From: Candidatus Cloacimonadota bacterium
GTDB lineage: Bacteria; Cloacimonadota; Cloacimonadia; Cloacimonadales; TCS61
Length of the DNA: 11,401 bases
Direction of reading: 5' to 3'
Assembly: GCA_021157645.1 (NCBI GenBank)
Contig: JAGGWC010000129.1
Location: 1-11,401, forward strand
Below the pieces are notes generated by a model. It was not told the DNA's origin, ran no database searches, and saw only the letters and a program-made list of their open reading frames with translations. Within the stretch, counting starts at the first letter, position 1. Every line of letters starts with the position of its first letter. Shown piece after piece: positions 1 through 6,119 of the stretch. Position numbers and translations under genes: made by a program.

Positions 1-533
1 CCTTTGTTTAATGCTAAAATTGCATTATTACTTAAAGAACCAAAACTCATTGCCGAAATATTCAGCAAACATGCATTATAAGGCTTTTTACAATCTTTTC
101 CTCCAATCTTTATTCTTGGTGTTTCATGCTTCTCATAAGTATTCTGTACATACATAGAATGATCCATCCATTCATAACCCGATTTGTAAACATCCATTTG
201 GGTTCCAAAAGGGGTTGTATCATTTACCTTTTTAGACCGTTGATAAACAAGAGTTCTGAAAATCCTGTTGATTGGTCTTCCTTCCGTATCCGTTTCCACA
301 AAATATTGCATAATTTCAGGGCGAATTGCTTCTAACAAATAGCGCATTCTCCCAATAACCGGAAAATTTCTTCTGATAGCATGTTTTGTTTGTATCATAT
401 CTATCACTCCCATCAAGATCAAAGGAATAATGATAATAAAACTCCATAGTACAGGAGACCAATAATTAGATATGATGGATACGATAATAACCACAAATGC
501 AGATATCAATACAAATTTTTCTCTTACTTTCAT
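1..533 (-). CDS. FMN-binding glutamate synthase-family protein, membrane-anchored (3' end cut off)
   Basis: The reading frame opens at ATG 533-531 on the minus strand and stays open for 177 codons to the left edge, so only the N-terminal part is visible. Residues about 7-25 and 29-45 are strongly hydrophobic and look like two transmembrane helices. Residues 153-176 carry the signature CLLNISAMSFGSLSNNAILA, which I recognise from stand-alone GltB2-like proteins. These have the FMN/TIM-barrel domain of glutamate synthase but no glutaminase domain. Full-length relatives are about 500-540 aa. The catalytic FMN barrel lies outside the window, so the substrate cannot be inferred; the family is usually described as glutamate synthase-like with unproven activity. 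The gene diverges from folB across a short intergenic region. No strong ribosome binding site is visible ahead of the ATG. Family assignment is firm; exact function is unknown. Confidence 0.88.
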   Translation of the reverse strand, partial: MKVREKFVLISAFVVIIVSIISNYWSPVLWSFIIIIPLILMGVIDMIQTKHAIRRNFPVIGRMRYLLEAIRPEIMQYFVETDTEGRPINRIFRTLVYQRSKKVNDTTPFGTQMDVYKSGYEWMDHSMYVQNTYEKHETPRIKIGGKDCKKPYNACLLNISAMSFGSLSNNAILALNK

Positions 534-608
534 TCTTACAGATTTTAGATTGCTTCCAAATTACACTAAATAAATAGACTAATTTAAGTTAGTTGACGAA
601 ATAAATTT

Positions 609-639
609 CAAAACTTTCTTTTGATTATAGATAGTGCAA
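609..639 (-). promoter_or_regulatory. Possible promoter of the glutamate synthase-like gene
   Basis: Read on the minus strand, TTG (639-637) is followed after 20 nt by AAGTTTTG (616-609). This is one mismatch from the Bacteroidota -7 box TAnnTTTG. It would give a leader of about 70 nt before the ATG at 533. It interleaves with the opposite-facing folB promoter. The sequence is AT-rich, so a chance match is possible. Confidence 0.3.
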
Positions 640-652
640 TGTATTATATTTG
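621..652 (+). promoter_or_regulatory. Candidate folB promoter
   Basis: TTG at 621-623 (part of TTTTG) and TATATTTG at 645-652 are separated by 21 nt. They match the Bacteroidota primary sigma-factor consensus TTG / TAnnTTTG. Transcription would begin near 657-660. That places the ATG at 639 and the TTG at 621 upstream of the transcript, and supports translation from TTG 666 with a very short leader. Confidence 0.55.
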
Positions 653-665
653 TAAAAAAAGAATT

Positions 666-1022
666 TTGGGAACAATTAAAGTTAAAAATATTAGAGTATA
701 CGCCTACCATGGGTGCTTACTTGAAGAAGGTAAAATTGGTTCAGATTATCAGGTTGATCTTTCTGTCAAAGCCAATTTAAAAAAATCTGCAAAAACTGAT
801 GAATTAAGTGACACGGTTGATTATGTACATTTGAATCAAATCGTAAAGGAGGAAATGGCAATCAAAACTAAACTACTGGAAACTGTTGCTGATAAGATTT
901 TAGACAGGATTCTTTTAGAGATCCCACTGGTCGATCATGTAAAAGTTGAAGTATCTAAATTAAATCCTCCCATTGGAGGAAATGTTGAGATGGTTTCTAT
1001 TGTAATGAATAGAGAAAGATAA
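666..1022 (+). CDS. folB: Dihydroneopterin aldolase
   Basis: FolB is a cytosolic enzyme of folate synthesis. It converts 7,8-dihydroneopterin to 6-hydroxymethyl-7,8-dihydropterin and glycolaldehyde, and family members form octamers. With a start at TTG 666 the protein is 118 aa, the usual family length, and begins MGTIKVKNIRVYAYHG, as relatives do. Expected active-site residues are present: Glu21 after the YHGC segment, Tyr53 in TVDYVHL, Glu72 in KLLETVA and Lys98 in VSKLNPPIGG. The frame remains open upstream to TTG 621, with an ATG at 639. Those starts would add 15 or 9 unconserved residues and would sit at or upstream of the candidate -7 promoter box. No Shine-Dalgarno is visible, only an A-rich tract. 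The gene appears monocistronic. Function is confident; the start is likely but unproven. Confidence 0.93.
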   Translation: MGTIKVKNIRVYAYHGCLLEEGKIGSDYQVDLSVKANLKKSAKTDELSDTVDYVHLNQIVKEEMAIKTKLLETVADKILDRILLEIPLVDHVKVEVSKLNPPIGGNVEMVSIVMNRER

Positions 1023-1355
1023 ATCTCTCTAATTCGTGTCTCTTAGAAAACTACCTATTTTTCTCAATGGTGTATAAAAAACTTCAAGGTCGAGATAAAC
1101 GAAGATTTGGTAATCAGGAGTTTACTTTTGTAAATGACAGATTAACAAATCAAGTTTAGCGAAGAGATTGGTGTTTTCTTATAGCCACTAATTCATTTTC
1201 AATATTGGCTTTTTGTATCTGGAAAAGTATAAATAACATAGCTTTCTCTGTTGTTTTATATCCAAAAATATAAGAAAAAGCATTGAATAAAGTCAATTGG
1301 CTACACACCACATAAATAATTGTATCCAACGAACACTAATTAACTTCAAATTTAA
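1023..1355. other. Intergenic stretch without a convincing gene
   Basis: This AT-rich stretch lies between folB and the tRNA-Cys promoter. It holds two short open frames I do not recognise. One is a 30-codon plus-strand frame from ATG 1067 to a stop at 1157-1159. The other is a minus-strand frame ending at 1156, with GTG starts at 1311 or 1308 (about 51 aa) and an ATG at 1239 (27 aa). Neither has a clear ribosome binding site or a known motif. Short weak hairpins, such as AGAAAA/TTTTCT at 1045-1064, are the only candidates for a folB terminator. The stretch could be spacer or decayed gene remnants next to a tRNA. Confidence 0.5.
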
Positions 1356-1385
1356 TTGCAAATATTATTTTTTTGATTAAATTTG
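1356..1385 (+). promoter_or_regulatory. Promoter of tRNA-Cys
   Basis: TTG at 1356-1358 and TAAATTTG at 1378-1385 are separated by 19 nt, an exact match to the Bacteroidota TTG / TAnnTTTG promoter. Initiation would fall about 5-8 nt before the mature tRNA 5' end at 1398. This shows that the tRNA has its own promoter and needs little 5' processing. Confidence 0.65.
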
Positions 1386-1397
1386 CACTCTCAAAAT

Positions 1398-1468
1398 GGC
1401 GTCATGGCCGAGTGGCTAGGCTGGGCTCTGCAAAAGCTCCCACAGCGGTTCGAATCCGCTTGACGCCT
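1398..1468 (+). tRNA. tRNA-Cys (anticodon GCA)
   Basis: The sequence folds as a complete cloverleaf. The acceptor stem pairs GGCGTCA (1398-1404) with TGACGCC (1461-1467). The D arm pairs GCC with GGC. The anticodon stem GGGCT/AGCTC has one G-U pair, and its loop CTGCAAA carries anticodon GCA at 1430-1432. The T arm is AGCGG-TTCGAAT-CCGCT. The discriminator base is T at 1468, as expected for tRNA-Cys. The 71-nt length is normal. The following bases are CAAG, so the 3' CCA is not encoded and must be added by nucleotidyltransferase. Confidence 0.97.
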
Positions 1469-1473
1469 CAAGC

Positions 1474-1517
1474 AAAATCATACTACTTAACTAATTGGCA
1501 GTGTGGTTTTTTGTTTT
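1474..1517 (+). terminator. Possible terminator after tRNA-Cys
   Basis: AAAATCATAC (1474-1483) can pair with GTGTGGTTTT (1501-1510) as a 10-bp stem with three G-U pairs and a 17-nt loop, followed by more T residues. The stem is AT-rich and the loop is large, so the structure is weak. Its place directly after the tRNA is what makes it plausible. Confidence 0.35.
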
Positions 1518-1571
1518 ATTTAACAATTATTCCATAGATTTTTTGCATATTTGCGTGGCTAAATTTTCACA

Positions 1572-2432
1572 ATGCATATCTACCCCATAGAAACAGGAAA
1601 CTTCAAATTAGATGGTGGTGCCATGTTTGGAGTTGTACCAAAAGTTATTTGGCAAAAGACCAACCCTGCTGACGGTAATAATTTAATTGATATGAGCATG
1701 CGCTGTATGCTGATAGAAGATGGTAATCGGTTGATATTGATTGATAACGGTACCGGAGATAAACAATCTGAAAAATTTTTTGGCTATTATTTTCCTTTCG
1801 GAGATGACACTTTAGACAGGTCATTAAAAAAAAGAGGATTTCATCGTGATGATATTACAGATGTTTTTTTAACACATCTTCATTTTGATCATTGTGGAGG
1901 AAGCATACAGTGGAATAAAGACAAAACTGGTTATGAACCAGCTTTTAAAAATGCTAAATTCTGGAGCAACAGAAATCACTGGAAATGGGCTACTGAACCC
2001 AATCCGCGTGAAAAAGCTTCCTTTCTAAAAGAAAACATTCATCCTATTGAAAGTAGCGGACAGCTTAATTTTGTAGATATTCCAGAAAGTAAGTTTCTGC
2101 AAAACTCTGATCTGGGTTTTGATATCTTTTTTGCTGACGGACATACCGAAAAACAAATGATTCCCCATATAAAATACCAAGGCAAAACAATTGTTTTTGC
2201 AGCAGATTTGTTACCAACTGCAGGGCACATTCCCTTACCTTATGTGATGGGATATGATACCCGACCACTATTAACCATGGGTGAAAAAGCTCAATTTTTA
2301 CAAAAGGCAGCTGATAACAATTATTACTTATTTTTAGAACATGATGCTGTAAATGAGATTTGTACAGTAAAACATACCGAAAAAGGAGTTCGATTAGATC
2401 AAACTTTTAAATTCAATGAAATATTCAAATAA
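1572..2432 (+). CDS. MBL-fold metallo-hydrolase
   Basis: A 286-aa cytoplasmic protein of the metallo-beta-lactamase fold, with no signal peptide. The metal-binding motif HxHxDH is intact in THLHFDHCGG (His102, His104, Asp106, His107). The remaining expected ligands are also present: His191 in ADGHTEKQM, Asp212 in FAADLLPTAGH and His257 in FLEHD. This pattern is shared by N-acyl-homoserine lactonases, other lactonases and diverse esterases or phosphodiesterases, so a two-metal hydrolase is firm but the substrate cannot be read. The ATG at 1572 is the first start in frame. A weak -7-like box, CATATTTG at 1546-1553, precedes it without an obvious -33 element. The S8 peptidase gene follows after 26 nt and is probably on the same transcript. 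Quorum-signal hydrolysis is only one possibility. Confidence 0.9.
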   Translation: MHIYPIETGNFKLDGGAMFGVVPKVIWQKTNPADGNNLIDMSMRCMLIEDGNRLILIDNGTGDKQSEKFFGYYFPFGDDTLDRSLKKRGFHRDDITDVFLTHLHFDHCGGSIQWNKDKTGYEPAFKNAKFWSNRNHWKWATEPNPREKASFLKENIHPIESSGQLNFVDIPESKFLQNSDLGFDIFFADGHTEKQMIPHIKYQGKTIVFAADLLPTAGHIPLPYVMGYDTRPLLTMGEKAQFLQKAADNNYYLFLEHDAVNEICTVKHTEKGVRLDQTFKFNEIFK

Positions 2433-2458
2433 TCAATAATCAAAATAATAATTAAAAA

Positions 2459-4120
2459 ATGATGAATAAAAAATTACTATTAGGCTTAGGTTTTGCTATA
2501 ATTTTATCAAGTTGTAGCACAACCAAAAACATACACAGTGTTGCCGTGCCTCAAGGCTCTGTATCGGCTGTTACTATTCCTGCCAAGAAAGGAACAATGT
2601 CAGTAGAGGAAATTCAAAAATGGCCTCATGCAGATATCATGACGGATTCCATTCCCGGGATGAGTTTAAATAAAGCATATCAGTTTGTGGCAAATAAAAA
2701 AGCAACTACCGTAGTTGTTGCTGTAATTGATTCTGGAATTGATATCAATCATGAAGATCTAAAAGACAATATTTGGGTAAATAGTGATGAGATTGCCAAC
2801 AATGGTAAAGATGATGATAAGAATGGTTATATAGATGATATTCACGGCTGGAACTTTTTAGGAGGAAAAGGAGAAGCTACACCTGAACAATTGGAAGTTA
2901 CCAGAATTTATAAAAAGCTAAATGCAAAATATGGTGACAAAACTGAAGATCAAATTGCTGCAAAAGACAAAGAAGAATATGCTTATTACGCTAAAGTAAA
3001 AAAAGATTTTGAAAAAAGAGTTAAAGAGGCAAAACTAAATTATGAAGGTTATGTTTCTACAAAAAAAATGATAGAAGATGCAGATAAGGAAGCAATCAAA
3101 AAACTAAATAAAAAAGTTTATACCATAGCAGATCTAAACAATTTGGATCCTGCTGATAGATCTCCAATATTGATGAGAATACTTGCTGATGGCGCTACTT
3201 TAGAAGATGTTTACAAACAACTTGAAGGTGGTTTAAAATATTATGGATCTCAGGTTAACACAATGTATAACCTTGATTTTAATGGAAGAACTACCGGTGA
3301 CGACCCATTTAACATCAATGATATTCCTTATGGAAATCCATATACTATAGGTTCTTTAGAAGATGAAATGCATGGTACTCACGTTTCTGGAATAACTTTA
3401 GCTACAAGAAATAATGGTAAAGGAATGAATGGTGTTGCAAATAATGTAAAACTTTTAACTGTTCGTGCAGTACCAGATGGTGATGAGTACGATAAAGATG
3501 TTGCACTTGCTATAAGATATGCTGTTGACAATGGTGCAAAAGTGATCAATATGAGTTTTGGTAAAAGTTACTCCCCAAATAAAGAATGGGTTTATGATGC
3601 TTTTAAATATGCAGCAAGTAAAGATGTTTTATTGGTACATGCTGCTGGTAATGATGGTAAAAACATTGATAAAAGTGATAATTTTCCAACGGATTCAGAT
3701 GATAAAGTAAAAGAATATGTTGACAACGTAATTACTGTCGGCGCAATGACACGTCAGTATGATGAAAATTTAGTTGCAACCTTTTCAAACTATGGGAAAT
3801 TAAATGTTGATATTTTTGCTCCTGGCTTAGAAATTTATTCTACTGTTCCAAATAACGAATACAAATCCATTCAGGGAACTTCTATGGCTGCTCCAGAAGT
3901 TGCCGGTGTTGCTGCATTGATACGTTCTTATTATCCACAACTTTCTGCAAGTCAGGTAAAACATGTTTTGATGAATTCTGGTATCAAAATTGGTTTTGAT
4001 GTTATTCTTCCAAAAAGTGATGGCAAAAAGGTACCATTTAGCGATCTTTCCGTTTCCGGAAGAGTTTTAAATGCTTATAACGCATTAAAAATGGCTGATC
4101 AAATGGTGAACGGCAAATAA
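2459..4120 (+). CDS. S8 family (subtilisin-like) serine peptidase, lipoprotein
   Basis: A 553-aa exported endopeptidase. Residues 1-18 form a lipoprotein signal peptide ending in a lipobox (ILSSC), with Cys19 as the lipidation site. The next residues (STTKN) are not acidic and do not resemble the Bacteroidota surface-export signal, so periplasmic orientation is more likely. The catalytic triad is intact: Asp91 (VIDSGID), His305 (HGTHVSG) and Ser475 (GTSMAAP). Asn398 (AAGNDG) forms the oxyanion hole. Asp91 and His305 are 214 residues apart, against about 32 in subtilisin. This insertion begins with an Asp-rich, probably calcium-binding stretch (KDDDKNGYIDD, 117-127) and continues as a Lys/Glu-rich, probably helical segment (about 140-260). 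There is no type IX secretion C-terminal domain and no obvious propeptide. Two ATGs are in tandem (2459 and 2462); either could start. The gene lies 26 nt after the MBL gene. Confidence 0.94.
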   Translation: MMNKKLLLGLGFAIILSSCSTTKNIHSVAVPQGSVSAVTIPAKKGTMSVEEIQKWPHADIMTDSIPGMSLNKAYQFVANKKATTVVVAVIDSGIDINHEDLKDNIWVNSDEIANNGKDDDKNGYIDDIHGWNFLGGKGEATPEQLEVTRIYKKLNAKYGDKTEDQIAAKDKEEYAYYAKVKKDFEKRVKEAKLNYEGYVSTKKMIEDADKEAIKKLNKKVYTIADLNNLDPADRSPILMRILADGATLEDVYKQLEGGLKYYGSQVNTMYNLDFNGRTTGDDPFNINDIPYGNPYTIGSLEDEMHGTHVSGITLATRNNGKGMNGVANNVKLLTVRAVPDGDEYDKDVALAIRYAVDNGAKVINMSFGKSYSPNKEWVYDAFKYAASKDVLLVHAAGNDGKNIDKSDNFPTDSDDKVKEYVDNVITVGAMTRQYDENLVATFSNYGKLNVDIFAPGLEIYSTVPNNEYKSIQGTSMAAPEVAGVAALIRSYYPQLSASQVKHVLMNSGIKIGFDVILPKSDGKKVPFSDLSVSGRVLNAYNALKMADQMVNGK

Positions 4121-4140
4121 ATTATTTAATAAAATCATTG

Positions 4141-4190
4141 GTCTGGGTTTGACTAATATTCATATTGGGTATTAGTCAAACCCAGACTTT
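4141..4190 (+). terminator. Perfect 18-bp hairpin between the S8 and M1 peptidase genes
   Basis: GTCTGGGTTTGACTAATA (4141-4158) and its exact reverse complement (4170-4187) enclose an 11-nt loop. The right arm is followed by TTTT, so it has the form of an intrinsic terminator for the S8 gene, 20 nt after its stop. It ends only 15 nt before the M1 peptidase ATG at 4203. That leaves no room for a promoter downstream of it, so it probably also lies in the M1 leader. Confidence 0.8.
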
Positions 4191-4202
4191 TAAATTAAAA
4201 GC

Positions 4203-6038
4203 ATGAAAAAAATCATATTCTCAATTCTAACCCTCATTAGTTTCTCTCTTTTTTCTCAAAACAATACCTATTGGCAACAGCATGTTGATTACACAATGGA
4301 TATAGATATGAATGTGGAAAACTTTCAGTTTGACGGATTGCAAAAACTGGTTTACACCAATAATTCTCCTGATAACCTAAATGTGGTTTTTTATCATTTA
4401 CAATTCAATGCATTTCAGACAGGTAGTCAGATGGATATGCGATTACAAAATATTGTTGATCCAGACGGAAGAATGGTAAATAACATAGGCACCAAAGAAA
4501 AACCTATTTACGAAAGCAGAATTTCAAAATTAAAACCTAATGAAATTGGTTATCAAAAAATTATATCCTTAAAACAAAATGGAACTCCGGTTAATTATGA
4601 AGTAATCGGAACCATTTTGAAAGTTACTCTAAACACACCTATCAAAGCTGGCAAAAAAGCAACCTTTGAAATGAAATTTAAAGGACAGGTTCCTGTTCAA
4701 ATTCGAAGATCAGGAAGAAATAATGCTGAAGGAATTGCTTTATCTATGGCGCAATGGTATCCAAAACTTGCTGAGTATGATATAGAAGGCTGGCATGCTA
4801 ATCAATATATAGCACGTGAATTTTACGGTGTTTGGGGAGATTTTGATGTGACAATTCATATGGATAAAAATTACACCATTGGAGGTACAGGATATTTGCA
4901 AAACCCTCAACAGGTTGGTCATGGTTATGAAAATAAATCTAAAAAATTAAACCTGCCCAAAAGCGATAAATTAACCTGGCATTTTAAGGCTCCAAATGTT
5001 CATGATTTTACTTGGGCTGCAGATAAAGATTATTTGCATGATATTGTACAGGTTCCAAATGGAGCATCACTTCATTTTTTATATGAAAACAATCCTGAAA
5101 TAATTGATAATTGGAAGAAAATGCAAAAAGTGACTGTTAAAACAATGCTGTTCTATAACAAAACAGTTGGTGAATATCCTTATAAGCAATATTCCATCAT
5201 TCAGGGTGGAGATGGCGGAATGGAATACGGTATGTGCACTCTTGTAAATGGAAATGTCTCTTATAATTCATTGATTGGCACAATGAAACATGAAATGGCA
5301 CATTCATGGTTCCAGTTTGTTTTGGCTAGCAATGAAATTAAACATTCATGGATGGATGAAGGTTTTACCTCCTATATTTCTTCACTTGCCTCTCATGAAT
5401 TTAATGATAAGAAAAATGGAAAAATAAATTTTGAAAGAACTTATACGACCTACAATTACCTTGTAAAATCAGGTAAAGAAGAACCTTTAACTACACAAGC
5501 TGATCGTTTCAATACAAATATGGCATTTAGTATTGCAAGCTATGTAAAGGGGCAGATCTTTTTATCTCAGTTGGGTTATATTATAGGAGAAGAAAATCTT
5601 GCGAGAACACTTAAAAAATTCTTTACTGATTTTAAATTTAAACATCCAAACCCAAATGATATCAAGAGAGTTGCAGAAAAAATTTCAGGTATCCAGTTAG
5701 ACTGGTATTTAAATGAATGGGTAGAAACTACAAATACCATTGATTATGCCGTAAAATCGGTTTCTAATAATAAAATTACCTTGAATAGAATTGGTCAAAT
5801 GCCAATGCCTATTGATGTGAAAATAACGTATACCGATGGTAGTTCAGAAGATTTTTATATACCACTTCAAATGATGTTAGGGAAAAAACCAACCCTTGCC
5901 AATACCTTGCCTTACTGGGGATGGGCAAATCAGGAATTTACCTTTACAGCTAATAAAACTGTAAAAAAAGTAGAGATTGACACCAGTCTTTTAATGGCTG
6001 ATATAGATAGAAGTAACAATGTTTATGAAGTAAAATAA
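4203..6038 (+). CDS. Secreted M1 family zinc aminopeptidase
   Basis: A 611-aa metallopeptidase expected to trim N-terminal residues from peptides outside the cytoplasm. Residues 1-18 form a Sec signal peptide (MKKIIFSILTLISFSLFS) with likely cleavage before Gln19. Residues about 25-280 match the N-terminal beta-domain of the M1 family. The zinc site is complete: HEMAH (His363, Glu364, His367) and Glu386 in WMDEGFTSY. Tyr447 in SYVKG fits the transition-state tyrosine of the YxKG motif. The exopeptidase motif, normally GxMEN, reads GGMEY (338-342), keeping the substrate-binding Glu341 but with Tyr in place of Asn. The protein is shorter than four-domain M1 enzymes, so the large helical C-terminal domain is absent or reduced. 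No lipobox and no sorting domain are visible. It follows the S8 peptidase by 82 nt, with a strong hairpin between them. Confidence 0.93.
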   Translation: MKKIIFSILTLISFSLFSQNNTYWQQHVDYTMDIDMNVENFQFDGLQKLVYTNNSPDNLNVVFYHLQFNAFQTGSQMDMRLQNIVDPDGRMVNNIGTKEKPIYESRISKLKPNEIGYQKIISLKQNGTPVNYEVIGTILKVTLNTPIKAGKKATFEMKFKGQVPVQIRRSGRNNAEGIALSMAQWYPKLAEYDIEGWHANQYIAREFYGVWGDFDVTIHMDKNYTIGGTGYLQNPQQVGHGYENKSKKLNLPKSDKLTWHFKAPNVHDFTWAADKDYLHDIVQVPNGASLHFLYENNPEIIDNWKKMQKVTVKTMLFYNKTVGEYPYKQYSIIQGGDGGMEYGMCTLVNGNVSYNSLIGTMKHEMAHSWFQFVLASNEIKHSWMDEGFTSYISSLASHEFNDKKNGKINFERTYTTYNYLVKSGKEEPLTTQADRFNTNMAFSIASYVKGQIFLSQLGYIIGEENLARTLKKFFTDFKFKHPNPNDIKRVAEKISGIQLDWYLNEWVETTNTIDYAVKSVSNNKITLNRIGQMPMPIDVKITYTDGSSEDFYIPLQMMLGKKPTLANTLPYWGWANQEFTFTANKTVKKVEIDTSLLMADIDRSNNVYEVK

Positions 6039-6067
6039 CCTTTCTTCTGAATAATGAGGGTTAAGAA

Positions 6068-6099
6068 AAAGCCCGATTAGAGATTTCTAATCGGGCTTT
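6068..6099. terminator. Bidirectional terminator between convergent M1 peptidase and infB genes
   Basis: AAAGCCCGATTAGA (6068-6081) and its perfect complement TCTAATCGGGCTTT (6086-6099) form a 14-bp stem with a 4-nt GATT loop. It is flanked by A-rich sequence on the left and T residues on the right. It can therefore end transcripts from both sides: the M1 gene (stop 6038, plus strand) and infB (stop 6120, minus strand). Confidence 0.9.
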
Positions 6100-6119
6100 A
6101 ATTTATATGAAATTAAATT

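Noticed and set aside
126..335. Plus-strand 69-codon open frame near the left edge
   Set aside because: It is antisense to the glutamate synthase-like gene, whose conserved signature is in the opposite strand.
2039..2268. Minus-strand frames inside the MBL hydrolase gene
   Set aside because: They are antisense to a gene with all metal ligands conserved and have no motif of their own.
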